Part shown: positions 53,539-63,840 of the stretch, piece by piece
Layout of the letters: every line of letters begins with the position of its first letter
Numbering within the stretch: position 1 is the stretch's first letter
Assembly (NCBI GenBank): GCA_021161465.1
Contig: JAGHAM010000003.1
Location: forward strand, 1 to 64,000
Source: Candidatus Iainarchaeum sp.
Lineage (GTDB): Archaea; B1Sed10-29; WALL01; JAGHAM01
Direction: 5' to 3'
Length of the DNA stretch: 64,000 nt
The notes under the pieces: generated by a model
Told to the model about the DNA's origin: nothing
Databases searched by the model: none
The model's input: only the letters and a program-made list of their open reading frames with translations
Translations under genes and position numbers: made by a program

Positions 53539-55449
53539 GTGTTATGGGTGCTAAACATGAAAAAATTATTCTTCCTGCTGTTCATGCTTTCAACTGCAGT
53601 GGCGCTGTCGTGCTCCTTTAACGATACGTCACTAAAGTACTCTTTCAATGAGGTTTCATTCAAAGTTGATGGGGCTGGCAGTTTTACACTGGATGCCTCT
53701 TTCAATATCCTGCCTGATGCCAACCTGACCAGAGTTTATCTAATCAGCGCGAACAAAAATATGTTTGTAAGTTATTCCAGCATGCCGATTTATTTCGATG
53801 GAAATGGTTATTTCATATATCTTAACGAAAGCGGGAATATTACAGTTAGAGGCAGAATCGACTACGCGCGTTCAACCAAGATAACCTTCCCGTCGCCAAT
53901 AATGCGCTTGAAGATTGCTACCCCAACATATTCAGGTGAGTTCTATTCGGTGATAGGAAAGGAAATAACACTTAACAAATATCAAGCCGAGCCAGAGGAG
54001 CAAAGGATTACTCCCACCTACAACATCTTTATAGGGAGGCACAATTCTGATTTTGCTTATACCCTTGACTTAAGTGTCGTAACACAGGAAATCAAATTGC
54101 CTTTGTACAACAATGAAATCATAGATTCAGTTTCGGGTGTCGAGAACCATAAGATTTCTGGCAATACTCTCATACTTTACCCAAACAAAAATAGGGTAAC
54201 CGTTTATGGGCACTTCCCTGGCAACCTGACCTTTTTCAAGCCTGGATTATCCCTACCAGGTTATGTTACAATCCAGTACCCAGGTGAGCTGGAGGTGAAA
54301 GTTTCCACCAGTGCAACTCAGGTGGATGAATCCAAAGTGTCTGGCATAGAGGTAAGATATGCCAACAGACGTTCCTACGAAGTTTACCCATCACACACCT
54401 TCTCAATCACAGCGGCAAAACTTGAAACCTTCCCCAGCTTGGTATTCGCTGTTGACAATGTTAACAACAAGCTCTCAATATCAGAGAATGGTGTTATCCT
54501 TCAGAACACGAAGGTCTACTTTGATAATACAGGGCTGGATTATGTTTCTCTGTACGCGACAGATTTGAAGCCGCTTTATGCAGGCATCAATGGCGCGCCT
54601 ACTTTCCTGACGAAGAAGGGGGACGATATGTATTTTGCAGTGCAGAAAAGGAGAAACCAGAACCTTGAGCTGATTACACTTGATAAGAAGCCGGATTTAG
54701 GCTTGTTCAGCATGATTGATTTCGATGTTCCTAAAATCGACTATCCTATAACAACTTTCTCGAATACTATATACTATCCAAAAGACTACCAGCTTGTATA
54801 CTCCTCAGAGGGCATGCACTTCAACTGGGAGTCCTGGCTGGTCCTTCTTGTTGTCTTTACAGGAGTGTTGTACATTGTGATACCAGGAAAGACAAAGAAG
54901 AGGAGGCTCATTTTATCCTTCCTAGCAACACTTGCGTTGATAGCACTGGCTGAAGCGTCAGGCGTGTTTATCTTCTTTGGCATAATAGGATACGCCTATG
55001 CCCTGGCTAAGAAATACAAGGACCAGGTTAACAAGAGCAAGAAAGTACTTGCCATAGTGCTTCTCTTGATTGGGGCGCTGGCTGCAGTTGTGGTAGTCTT
55101 AGCGCTGGCTGGAACATTCCTAGCAGGATTTGCTTCACCAAGGTATTCTGCTCCTGCCATGGTGAATGAAGGGATATCAAGGGCAGCAGTTGCGAAGGAC
55201 CTTGCGGTTGAAAAGGCATCTCCAACAGCAGAGATGGGGCTTGTGACTAAGCCTGAGATATTGCCTGTAAAGATTAGCCTGCCAACGTACTCAAAAAGCC
55301 TTTCGATAACTTCAAAAATGGTGACCAAGGATAAGCCGTTGCATGTTAGCTTGCTTTTGGTTAAAGGCTGGCTGGTAAAGCTGATATGGTTGCTGGTTGG
55401 GAGTCTGCTCATCGTCATTGCCTGGTGGAAGGCTGCAAGGAGCAGCTAA
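53539..55449 (+). CDS. Secreted/membrane protein of unknown function (beta-rich ectodomain, C-terminal multi-TM)
   Basis: Signal peptide MKKLFFLLFMLSTAVALSC; hydrophobic cluster in the last 200 aa. Confidence 0.65.
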   Translation: MLWVLNMKKLFFLLFMLSTAVALSCSFNDTSLKYSFNEVSFKVDGAGSFTLDASFNILPDANLTRVYLISANKNMFVSYSSMPIYFDGNGYFIYLNESGNITVRGRIDYARSTKITFPSPIMRLKIATPTYSGEFYSVIGKEITLNKYQAEPEEQRITPTYNIFIGRHNSDFAYTLDLSVVTQEIKLPLYNNEIIDSVSGVENHKISGNTLILYPNKNRVTVYGHFPGNLTFFKPGLSLPGYVTIQYPGELEVKVSTSATQVDESKVSGIEVRYANRRSYEVYPSHTFSITAAKLETFPSLVFAVDNVNNKLSISENGVILQNTKVYFDNTGLDYVSLYATDLKPLYAGINGAPTFLTKKGDDMYFAVQKRRNQNLELITLDKKPDLGLFSMIDFDVPKIDYPITTFSNTIYYPKDYQLVYSSEGMHFNWESWLVLLVVFTGVLYIVIPGKTKKRRLILSFLATLALIALAEASGVFIFFGIIGYAYALAKKYKDQVNKSKKVLAIVLLLIGALAAVVVVLALAGTFLAGFASPRYSAPAMVNEGISRAAVAKDLAVEKASPTAEMGLVTKPEILPVKISLPTYSKSLSITSKMVTKDKPLHVSLLLVKGWLVKLIWLLVGSLLIVIAWWKAARSS

Positions 55450-55489
55450 ATCCAGCAAGTTTTTTTAGCGCGGGAGCCTTAATAGATGC

Positions 55490-56527
55490 ATGAAGGTTTT
55501 GAAAAAGGATTTAAGGCAGGGTCTGGTTGTAGTGGTACCAGAGTCGCTGGATGACCTCTGGGTGTTAGATAAAGTTCTAGAGAAAGGCGATTTGGTCAGT
55601 GCAAAGACTACACGTAAGTTTGTCAGTGACAGCGGAAAGACAGATAGAAAAGAAATCAAAGTCAAACTTACTCTTGAGGACATACAGTTCAAGTCATCAC
55701 CGGGGAGGCTTCACCTGCTTGGAACCATAGTTGAGGGCTATCCGGAGAAGTTTGTTAGCATAGGGTCACACCATTCGTTTGAAGTTGAGCCCGGCGTGTC
55801 CATAGGCGTGCAAAAGGAATGGAAGAGATACCAGCTTGAAAAGATTGATGAGGCGGTTAGGGCGACCAGGAAGCCAAATATCGTGCTGGTTGCCATGGAT
55901 GACGACGAGGCTGAGATAGCCCTGCTTTCGCATTTTAACATCAGGACAAAAGCTACCATCCAATCAGGTAAATCTGGCAAACAATTCAAAAGCGAGGACA
56001 AAAAAGGCAGTTACTTCTCGGAAATCGCGAATATACTGAAGGAAACTGGGGTTAACAAGTTTATAGTTGCCGGCCCTGGTTTTGCAAAAGACGAGTTTAA
56101 GAAATATTGTAGCGAGAAGTTCCCAGAATTGGCATCACAGATGCTGGTTGAAGGCATTGGTCATACTGGCTCTACAGGCATTCAGGAAATCTTAAAACGG
56201 GGTATAGCTGACAAAGTGGCGAATGAGTCAAGGCTGGCAAGCGAAGCAGCCCTTGTGGAGGAAGTCTTGACTGAACTCGCGCAGGATGGGCCCGTAACTT
56301 ATGGGCATAAGGAAGTCGAGAAGGCTATTTCCTACAAAGCTGTCAGCAAGCTGATTTTGACAGACAAGTTCTTCCAGGAGAACAGGGATTCAGTTGAAGC
56401 CATGCTAAACAAGGCTAGCAAGACGAGAGCAGAAGTGCATATAATCAATAGCGAGCAGGAGGCAGGGAAAAAACTTGATTCCCTTGGCGGGATAGTGGCT
56501 CTCCTTCGTTTTAAAGTTGATAGTTAG
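55490..56527 (+). CDS. pelA: Pelota (aPelota) mRNA surveillance protein
   Basis: GVSIGVQKEWKRYQLEKIDEAVRATRKPNIVLVAMDDDEAEIALL; HIINSEQEAGKKLDSLGGIVALLRF. Confidence 0.95.
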   Translation: MKVLKKDLRQGLVVVVPESLDDLWVLDKVLEKGDLVSAKTTRKFVSDSGKTDRKEIKVKLTLEDIQFKSSPGRLHLLGTIVEGYPEKFVSIGSHHSFEVEPGVSIGVQKEWKRYQLEKIDEAVRATRKPNIVLVAMDDDEAEIALLSHFNIRTKATIQSGKSGKQFKSEDKKGSYFSEIANILKETGVNKFIVAGPGFAKDEFKKYCSEKFPELASQMLVEGIGHTGSTGIQEILKRGIADKVANESRLASEAALVEEVLTELAQDGPVTYGHKEVEKAISYKAVSKLILTDKFFQENRDSVEAMLNKASKTRAEVHIINSEQEAGKKLDSLGGIVALLRFKVDS

Positions 56528-56534
56528 CTGTTGC

Positions 56535-56569
56535 AACCTAACATATGTGGAAATCATGCCAGTTAGGTT
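56535..56569. terminator. Inverted repeat AACCTAAC...GTTAGGTT in convergent intergenic region
   Basis: Perfect 8-bp arms, 19-nt loop, right after pelota. Confidence 0.45.
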
Positions 56570-56578
56570 CAAAATAGC

Positions 56579-56608
56579 GGGTTAGTTATTGCTGTTGTAA
56601 TCTAACCC
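56579..56608. terminator. Inverted repeat GGGTTAG...CTAACCC overlapping the stop of the minus-strand gene
   Basis: Perfect 7-bp arms; arm includes the TAG stop of 56602 ORF. Confidence 0.4.
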
Positions 56609-57453
56609 CAGAACCCAGGTTTCTTTGGTTTTTGGGATTTGAAGCCACCAGGTTTAGAGGTATTCCAGTTTTTGGTGGTGCCTGCTGTTTTGACAGCTTT
56701 CCATACTATCATGATAATGACTATGAAGATGATTAATGGGATGAGCAGAGGGAGGAGCATAAACAGTATGGAGAATAGGATGAGGAATATGATTGACCCA
56801 GCGTCTGCGTCTTTACTTGGTCTACGTGCTCCAACCGCGCCGGATTTCGTTGCTGGTTCCACTTTAACTTCCGACCAGTCTACGTGACAGCCCATCAGGT
56901 CCAACTTTCTATAATCATAAATACCAGGTGAAGAAGCATTTAAGAATTTGCCTGTTGCATAGCAGTCATCTATCTCTACCCTAACCAGCCTAACTTCTCT
57001 GGTTTCGGATGGGAGGTATGCAGTGTAATCACACACTCTACCACTCTTACATTCTATGGAACCTAGTGGGTGTGTTTTTTCCCCACCCCAAACGTTTATC
57101 TTAACCTTGGCTCTGCTGTTGTAAACCCTTGATGGTGGCTGGCTGTTGGATATGCCTTTTATCTCACTGAATGGTATAACCTCATTGTACTCCTCTGGCA
57201 CTGAAACGTTGACTTTAACCGTTAGTTTGATTTGGCTAGAAGTGTTAAATTTAGCGTTAACCTCGTGAACGTGTGTTTCTTGCCCATAACAACAGTCAAC
57301 TTTGGTGCAATTTTCGTTGTATGGACCTGGTGCAGAATAGCCAATGCCGTTATCACATACATCATAATAAAACCCGCCAGTCGAGTTGTAGAGAGAGCTG
57401 GCTAGCGGAACAATCAAAAGGACAAGCAGAAGAGACAAAGCTCTTTTTTCCAT
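56602..57453 (-). CDS. Secreted hypothetical protein with C-terminal TM and basic tail
   Basis: MEKRALSLLLVLLIVPLASSLYNSTGGFYYD signal; C-terminal TM; ATG at 57453 preferred. Confidence 0.6.
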   Translation of the reverse strand: MEKRALSLLLVLLIVPLASSLYNSTGGFYYDVCDNGIGYSAPGPYNENCTKVDCCYGQETHVHEVNAKFNTSSQIKLTVKVNVSVPEEYNEVIPFSEIKGISNSQPPSRVYNSRAKVKINVWGGEKTHPLGSIECKSGRVCDYTAYLPSETREVRLVRVEIDDCYATGKFLNASSPGIYDYRKLDLMGCHVDWSEVKVEPATKSGAVGARRPSKDADAGSIIFLILFSILFMLLPLLIPLIIFIVIIMIVWKAVKTAGTTKNWNTSKPGGFKSQKPKKPGFWG

Positions 57454-57478
57454 GTTTAGAGATACTTCTTTTTGGTAT

Positions 57479-58096
57479 TTAACTCTTGCCAAGGATTTTC
57501 GCCCTGCCATCATCAAGCTTTATCCTTCCGTCTGCGAACCAGTTGATTGCTTTTAGGATTATCTCCTGCTCAGCTGCTTGCACCTTAGGTTTGAGAGTTT
57601 CAACGGTTTCATCTTCACTGATTGGAACGCATTTTTGGGCGATTATTGGCCCAGAGTCGACTTCTTCCGTTACAAAATGAAGTGTGCAGCCAGTGACTTT
57701 GCAGCCGAAGTCAAGCACGGCCTGGTGCACATCCTTATCCATGGCTCCACCAAAGGCAGGCAACAGGCTTGGGTGGATATTCATGGCTTTCCCATACCAC
57801 TTTTTCACGAACCAGCCCGATATTATCTTCATGTAGCCAATGAGTAGCACCAGCTCAACACCATGCTTCTCAAGCTCTGCATCCACCTCCCGGTCAAACT
57901 CTTCGCGCGTCTTTCCCTTTGGATTTATGAAGACTGACAGTATACCCTGCTTACTGGCACGCTCCAGTATATACGCGTTTTCTTTGTTGCTTATCACCAC
58001 AGCTACTTCGGCGTCCAGTTTTTTGTTCTTTGTGGCATCTATTATGGCTTGCAGGTCTGTGCCGCTGGTTGAGCCAAGCACCCCCAGTTTAATCAT
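57479..58096 (-). CDS. purN: Phosphoribosylglycinamide formyltransferase
   Basis: LGVLGSTSGTDLQAIIDA; AMNIHPSLLPAFGG; GCTLHFVTEEVDSGPIIAQ. Confidence 0.94.
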   Translation of the reverse strand: MIKLGVLGSTSGTDLQAIIDATKNKKLDAEVAVVISNKENAYILERASKQGILSVFINPKGKTREEFDREVDAELEKHGVELVLLIGYMKIISGWFVKKWYGKAMNIHPSLLPAFGGAMDKDVHQAVLDFGCKVTGCTLHFVTEEVDSGPIIAQKCVPISEDETVETLKPKVQAAEQEIILKAINWFADGRIKLDDGRAKILGKS

Positions 58097-58940
58097 GGTT
58101 GTTCGCCCTCCAGTTCTTGCTTCTCCTCGCGCATTCAACTGTATTTTTCAGCAGCATAGCCACAGTCATTGGCCCCACGCCACCAGGAACAGGCGTTATG
58201 GCAGATACTTTCTCATTAACTGCATCAAACACGACATCACCCAGAAGCTCACCACCTACTTTTGTGATTCCGATATCCACGACTATCGCGCCATCTTTAA
58301 CCATATCAGCGGTTATTAGCCCCGGCTTGCCAACTGCACTTATCAAAACGTCTGCTTCTTTGGTATGTTTGGACAGGTTTTGCGTCTTGATATGGCACAC
58401 AGTAACTGTGGACCATTCCTTTAACAGCAGTAGTGCCATGGGCTTTCCAACTATCGCACTGTGCCCAACTACAACAGCGTTTTTCCCATCTAAGCTTATG
58501 TTATAATATTTCAGCAGTTCAATAACACCTGAGGGGGTGCATGGTGCTATGCCTGCTCTTTCCGTAACCAGCCTGCCTAAGTTCAATGGGTGAAGCCCCT
58601 CAACATCCTTGGAGGGGTAAACAAATTCTGTAATCCCATTAGCATCAAGGTGAGCTGGGAGCGGAAGCTGTATAAGAATTGCGTGGATGTCTTTCTCCCT
58701 GTTGAGTTCCTCTATAGTTGATATCAGGACAGACCTTTTTGCATCTATAGGTAGCTCTCTGGTTATGGTGTTTATACCAACCCTTTTACAGGCCTTATCT
58801 TTTGCCTGAACATAGACTTTTGATGCTGGGTCTTCACCAACAATAATCGTGGCCAGAGTTGGAGTGAAATCTAGCTTGTCGATTTCCTGCTTTACACGTT
58901 CCTCAATCAACTTGGCTGGTTTCCTGCCATCAAGAATCAA
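58089..58940 (-). CDS. folD: Bifunctional methylenetetrahydrofolate dehydrogenase/methenyl-THF cyclohydrolase
   Basis: [65 protein letters not shown]. Confidence 0.97.
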   Translation of the reverse strand: MILDGRKPAKLIEERVKQEIDKLDFTPTLATIIVGEDPASKVYVQAKDKACKRVGINTITRELPIDAKRSVLISTIEELNREKDIHAILIQLPLPAHLDANGITEFVYPSKDVEGLHPLNLGRLVTERAGIAPCTPSGVIELLKYYNISLDGKNAVVVGHSAIVGKPMALLLLKEWSTVTVCHIKTQNLSKHTKEADVLISAVGKPGLITADMVKDGAIVVDIGITKVGGELLGDVVFDAVNEKVSAITPVPGGVGPMTVAMLLKNTVECARRSKNWRANNHD

Positions 58941-60196
58941 CCCTGCACCTCCATATCAGGATAAAGCGGAAACTTTGAGCAAAGTTCCTTTACATCTTCC
59001 CTTATGCCTGCTTTTACAAGGGAATTCTCTGGATTATCAAGCGCTTTGACTATGAGCTCAGCTAGGTACTCCATTTCGCTTTCTTCCATCCCTCTGCTTG
59101 TAAGGGCTGGCGTGCCTAGCCGTATACCACTTGGGTCAAATGGTTTCCTTGGGTCAAATGGAATCATATTCTTGTTTACAGTTATGCCAACTTCCTCAAG
59201 CAACTCTTCTGCCTGCTTTCCTGAGAGCCCTTTTGAGGTCACATCTGCAAGCACCAGATGATTGTCAGTTCCACCAGTGATTATATCCAATCCATTCTCC
59301 ATCAACCTATCAGCAAGCACTTTACAGTTCTTAACTATCTGTTTGGCGTACTTCTTGAAGTCTTCTCCCATGGCCTCCTTGAAACATATGGCCTTTCCAG
59401 CAATTACATGCTCATGTGGCCCTCCTTGGAGTGAGGGGAATACTGCATGGTCTATAGCTTTTGCATATTCCCTCTTTGACAGTATCAATCCACCTCTTGG
59501 CCCCCTCAATGTTTTGTGTGTGGTTGAGGTAACAACATCAGCATGTGGAAACGCGTTTGGGTGAACGCCACCAGCTATCAACCCTGCTATGTGAGCCATG
59601 TCCACTAATAAATATGCTTCTGCCTCCTGAGCTATCTCTCCAAAGGCTTTGAAGTCGTACTTTCTTGGGTATGCTGTGGCACCAGCGATAATTAGCTTCG
59701 GTTTCTCCTGTAGCGCAATCTTCTTAACCTCATCATAATCTATTAGATGGCTCTCTTTGTCTACACCATAGTGAACAGCTTTGTAGTACTTTGAGGAGAA
59801 ACTCACTCTATGGCCATGCGTTAGGTGCCCACCGTGTGCAAGGCTCATACCCATTATTTTATCCCCTGGCTCGAGGAGCGCGTAATAGACAGCCATGTTT
59901 GCAGGGCTCCCTGAGTATGGCTGAACATTGGCATGTTCGGCACCAAATAGTTGCTTTGCCCTTTCTATTGCCAGGTTTTCAACAGCGTCTACAAATTCCT
60001 GCCCGCCGTAATACCTTTTACCTGGATAACCTTCGGAGTATTTTGAGTTGAATATGGAGGCCATCGCCTTGAGCACTGCAGTGCTGCAGTAATTCTCTGA
60101 GGGAATCATCTCCAGTGTACTCCTCTGTCTCTCAAGTTCACCGTGTATTGCATCAAAAACTTCCCGGTCAGCTTTTTTTATCTCATTGTAATCCAT
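58937..60196 (-). CDS. glyA: Serine hydroxymethyltransferase
   Basis: [51 protein letters not shown]. Confidence 0.97.
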   Translation of the reverse strand: MDYNEIKKADREVFDAIHGELERQRSTLEMIPSENYCSTAVLKAMASIFNSKYSEGYPGKRYYGGQEFVDAVENLAIERAKQLFGAEHANVQPYSGSPANMAVYYALLEPGDKIMGMSLAHGGHLTHGHRVSFSSKYYKAVHYGVDKESHLIDYDEVKKIALQEKPKLIIAGATAYPRKYDFKAFGEIAQEAEAYLLVDMAHIAGLIAGGVHPNAFPHADVVTSTTHKTLRGPRGGLILSKREYAKAIDHAVFPSLQGGPHEHVIAGKAICFKEAMGEDFKKYAKQIVKNCKVLADRLMENGLDIITGGTDNHLVLADVTSKGLSGKQAEELLEEVGITVNKNMIPFDPRKPFDPSGIRLGTPALTSRGMEESEMEYLAELIVKALDNPENSLVKAGIREDVKELCSKFPLYPDMEVQG

Positions 60197-60292
60197 CCAG
60201 TTACCCCCATATTTTTTAAGAATGAGATTGTTTAAAACGGTTTCTAAGGCCTAGGCAAAACTTTAATATTCATATAAGCCCTAACTAAAAGC

Positions 60293-60958
60293 ATGCCCGA
60301 GAAAGAAGTCAGCAAGATGAATTTTGATGAGTTTGAGGAGCATATAAAGAAGCTAAGTCCAGGGAAGCGTGGTTTCAAGAAACGTGCGTTTAATCATTTT
60401 GATGAACTTTTTGAGAAAAAATTTGGGTTTAAAGACAGCGAGCACAGGAAGAAAGTAATTCACCAAATATTGGATAGGCTTAATGTTGGGGATTCCCTGT
60501 ACACAGCTATGAACGAAACTGCTGTTGTTCCACTTTCTTTGAAGGAAAAAGAGCTCAAGTATTACGGCAATATCGAAAGAGATTGGGTTGGAGAGCATAT
60601 AGAAAGGATAAGATTCTCAAAAGACGGGATAGTGAAATATCCTAGGGAATCGCTGAGAGAAGCTTACACGCCAGCAGAACTCAAAAAACAAATCAAAGCA
60701 TATCTCGATACAAGTGCAGGTCCAGAGCACGGATATCATATAGAAGATACTATGGCAAAGGCATTGGCAAGCTTGGCATGTGAAGGAATAACAACAAGTT
60801 TTGATGAATTGAAGCATTACCTAAATGTCCCAGGGGTACCACAGGAAAGCAGAAAGAAAATTGAAAAATGGCTTGAAACGTCTAGGTATCACAGGGAAGC
60901 AGAGTCATTGAGAGGACGGAGAGAAGCAAGGTCACATTCCAGGGGGAGCAGGCAATAG
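60293..60958 (+). CDS. Hypothetical protein
   Basis: 221-aa ORF with TATA-like CTTTAATATTC upstream. Confidence 0.55.
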   Translation: MPEKEVSKMNFDEFEEHIKKLSPGKRGFKKRAFNHFDELFEKKFGFKDSEHRKKVIHQILDRLNVGDSLYTAMNETAVVPLSLKEKELKYYGNIERDWVGEHIERIRFSKDGIVKYPRESLREAYTPAELKKQIKAYLDTSAGPEHGYHIEDTMAKALASLACEGITTSFDELKHYLNVPGVPQESRKKIEKWLETSRYHREAESLRGRREARSHSRGSRQ

Positions 60959-61007
60959 TTATTTAACCCATAGATTATAAATTAATAAGATTCTCTAGGT
61001 AATATTT

Positions 61008-62369
61008 ATGTGTGGTATAATCGGAATTAGTGACGGGGATTCAACACAGGTTTATGCTGGTCTATATGCACTGCAGCATCGTGGGCAGGACAGCTGTGGC
61101 ATATTAACTTATGATAAAGAGGAGTTCTACCTTAAGAAGGCGCCAGGCCTAGTTACCGAGGCTTTCACGGAGAATAGCTTGCGGGAACTTAAGGGCAACA
61201 TGGGGATTGGCCAGGTTAGGTACCCTACTGTAGGCGGTGATTTCTCGAGGGATGCGCAACCATTCTTTTCAACATCGCCAGTTAGCATTGGTATAGCCCA
61301 CAATGGAAACATAGCTAACTATGCGAAGATACGGAAAAAGGTTGGTAAACTAACTTCGTGGTGCGATGTTGAAGTTATCCTAAATATCCTGGCAAATGAG
61401 TTATCAGCAGAGAAGGACATTTTTGCTGCAGTTGCCAGTGTTATGAGCCAGGTTAACGGCGCTTATTCTGTGGTTAGCATTGTGGACAAGGTAGGCATGG
61501 TTGTTTTCAGGGACCCATTCGCAATAAGGCCTCTGGTTGAGGGTGAGGGCGTGTTCGCCTCAGAGAGTGTCGCGCTTGATATAATTGGCAAGAAGCTTGA
61601 GGGCGATGTCAAACCAGGCGAGTGTATAGTGATAAACGATGGTTCTGTTGAGAGGAGAAGGCTGGTTAAGGAGAAACCAAGGCATTGCATGTTTGAGTAT
61701 GTTTATTTTAGCAGGCCTGATTCCATAGTTGAGGGCAAGAGTGTTTATGAGGTAAGGGTAAACATGGGTAGGGAGCTTGCCAAGAAGTGGGATAAAGATG
61801 CAGATGTTGTTGTTCCTGTCCCGGATACTGCAAGGGCCGCTGCTTTTGGATTCTCTGAGGAAACTGGAATACCCTATAGGGAAGGTTTGATAAAGAACAG
61901 GTATGTTGGGAGGACTTTTATAATGCCAAGCCAGTCAAGCAGGGAGAATGCCGTTAGGATAAAATTAAACCCGATAAAAAACGTCCTGAAAGGGAAAAAG
62001 GTAGTTCTGGTGGAGGATTCTGTTGTAAGAGGCACTACATCAAAGAACCTGATAGACCTTGTGAGGAGTGCAGGCGCAAAGGAGGTGCACTTTGCAGTTT
62101 CCTGCCCGCCAATCCGTTGGCCATGTTTCTACGGGATAGACATGACGCGCAAGGGAGAACTGTTCGCAGCTAATGTTGAAGACGCTGAAAAAGAACTAGC
62201 TAAAAAGATAGGTGCAGACTCAGTGATTTACCAAACACTGGATGGCCTGAAGAAGGCGATAGGCATACCAAACCTTTGCACTGCCTGTATCGATGGGAAC
62301 TACCCAACGGATGTTTCGTTCCTGCTGAATAATCATAAGGAGGGCAAGCGACCTTACGAGGAGGACTAA
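61008..62369 (+). CDS. purF: Amidophosphoribosyltransferase
   Basis: MCGIIGISDGDSTQVYAGLYALQHRGQDSCGI; VVLVEDSVVRGTTSKNLIDLVRSAGAKEVH. Confidence 0.97.
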   Translation: MCGIIGISDGDSTQVYAGLYALQHRGQDSCGILTYDKEEFYLKKAPGLVTEAFTENSLRELKGNMGIGQVRYPTVGGDFSRDAQPFFSTSPVSIGIAHNGNIANYAKIRKKVGKLTSWCDVEVILNILANELSAEKDIFAAVASVMSQVNGAYSVVSIVDKVGMVVFRDPFAIRPLVEGEGVFASESVALDIIGKKLEGDVKPGECIVINDGSVERRRLVKEKPRHCMFEYVYFSRPDSIVEGKSVYEVRVNMGRELAKKWDKDADVVVPVPDTARAAAFGFSEETGIPYREGLIKNRYVGRTFIMPSQSSRENAVRIKLNPIKNVLKGKKVVLVEDSVVRGTTSKNLIDLVRSAGAKEVHFAVSCPPIRWPCFYGIDMTRKGELFAANVEDAEKELAKKIGADSVIYQTLDGLKKAIGIPNLCTACIDGNYPTDVSFLLNNHKEGKRPYEED

Positions 62370-63767
62370 ATGAGGGCTTTGTTAGTCGGGAACGGTGCGA
62401 GAGAGCACTCAATTGCGGAAGCTCTTGCAAGAGACAGCGATGTTTATGCTTTTATGAAGGCAAAGAACCCAGGGATTGCACGAATAGCAAAGGAGCATAC
62501 TTTGGGTGACTTAAATGACAATTCAGCCATAGCTAGCTTTGCAGAGGAAGTCAATCCTGATTTTGTGATAGTCGGTCCGGAAAATCCACTTGCAAATGGG
62601 GTTACGGATGTATTAGAAGAGAAAGGTTTTAAGGTGGTTGGCCCGGACAAGCAGCTTGCAAAGCTTGAGTCAGACAAAAGCTTCACCCGCGAGTTCATGA
62701 AAAGGCAGAATGTCTTTGGCGCGCCTGATTTTCAGGTCTGCAGGTCGTATGATGAAGCAGTCGATGCTATAGACCGCATACAGAATGTGGTTGTCAAGGC
62801 AGCTGGTCTTGTTGGCGGGAAGGGAGTTAAGGTTCTTGGTGACCAATTGAAGAGCCTGGATGAAGCAAAGGCTTATGCAAAAGATGTGCTTGACTGCAAA
62901 ATCGGCCCAATTCCACGTGTTGTCATAGAAGAGAAGTTAGAGGGTGAGGAGTTTTCACTACAGGCTTTTGTGGATGGGAAGCACGTCATACCAATGCCAC
63001 TAGCTCAGGACCACAAGCGCGCATACGACGATGATAAAGGTCCAATGACCGGTGGTATGGGCTCTTATTCGGATTCAGACCACCTATTGCCGTTTGTTAC
63101 TGAGGAAGACAGGGCGAAGGCTTTAAGGATAATGCAGGAGACAGTTGAGGCGCTGTATAAGGAAACTTGGAAGTATTACAAAGGCGTTCTGTATGGTGGA
63201 TTCATGCTAACAGCTGATGGGCCGCGGCTGCTTGAATACAATGTTCGTTTCGGTGACCCAGAGGCAATGAACGTGCTCCCAATAATGGAAAACCCGCTTA
63301 CGGAAGTCTGCCAGCAAATAGTGGATGGGACTTTAACCAGTGTTGATTTTCAGGAAAAGGCAACTGTCTGCAAATATGTGGTGCCAAAAGGCTACCCAAC
63401 AAGCCCTGTTGGCGGAGCTAAGATAGAGGTTACACCAGTGGAAGGTGTCCGGACTTATTATTCCTCGGTTGATGAGCGCGAGGATGGCCTCTATATGACT
63501 TCATCACGCGCTGTCGCCTTTCTGGGAATAGCCGATATGATTGAGGAAGCTGAAAAGCAAGCCAGGCGCGCACTTTCAGGAGTTAGCGGGCCCGTGTTCT
63601 ACAGGGATGACATAGGGACGCGCGAGCTTATACAAAAGCGCATTGAGCATATGCAGAAGTTAAGGTCAGCTGGTACAGCAGCCCAGCAGGCTACAGATTC
63701 AACCCCATCGGAGACCAAGTCAGTTTCTCAGCAACCAACAAGCAAAATCAATACAGAAGAGCTATGA
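62370..63767 (+). CDS. purD: Phosphoribosylamine--glycine ligase
   Basis: LLVGNGAREHSIAEAL; VVKAAGLVGGKGVKVL; GPMTGGMGSYSDSDHLLPFV; Q/S/T-rich C-terminal tail. Confidence 0.97.
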   Translation: MRALLVGNGAREHSIAEALARDSDVYAFMKAKNPGIARIAKEHTLGDLNDNSAIASFAEEVNPDFVIVGPENPLANGVTDVLEEKGFKVVGPDKQLAKLESDKSFTREFMKRQNVFGAPDFQVCRSYDEAVDAIDRIQNVVVKAAGLVGGKGVKVLGDQLKSLDEAKAYAKDVLDCKIGPIPRVVIEEKLEGEEFSLQAFVDGKHVIPMPLAQDHKRAYDDDKGPMTGGMGSYSDSDHLLPFVTEEDRAKALRIMQETVEALYKETWKYYKGVLYGGFMLTADGPRLLEYNVRFGDPEAMNVLPIMENPLTEVCQQIVDGTLTSVDFQEKATVCKYVVPKGYPTSPVGGAKIEVTPVEGVRTYYSSVDEREDGLYMTSSRAVAFLGIADMIEEAEKQARRALSGVSGPVFYRDDIGTRELIQKRIEHMQKLRSAGTAAQQATDSTPSETKSVSQQPTSKINTEEL

Positions 63768-63840
63768 TAGCAACTGCACAACTTAGCTTTGTAGATGGTG
63801 TGTTAATGGCTGATTGATGGTTTGCTACATAACGCCGTAC

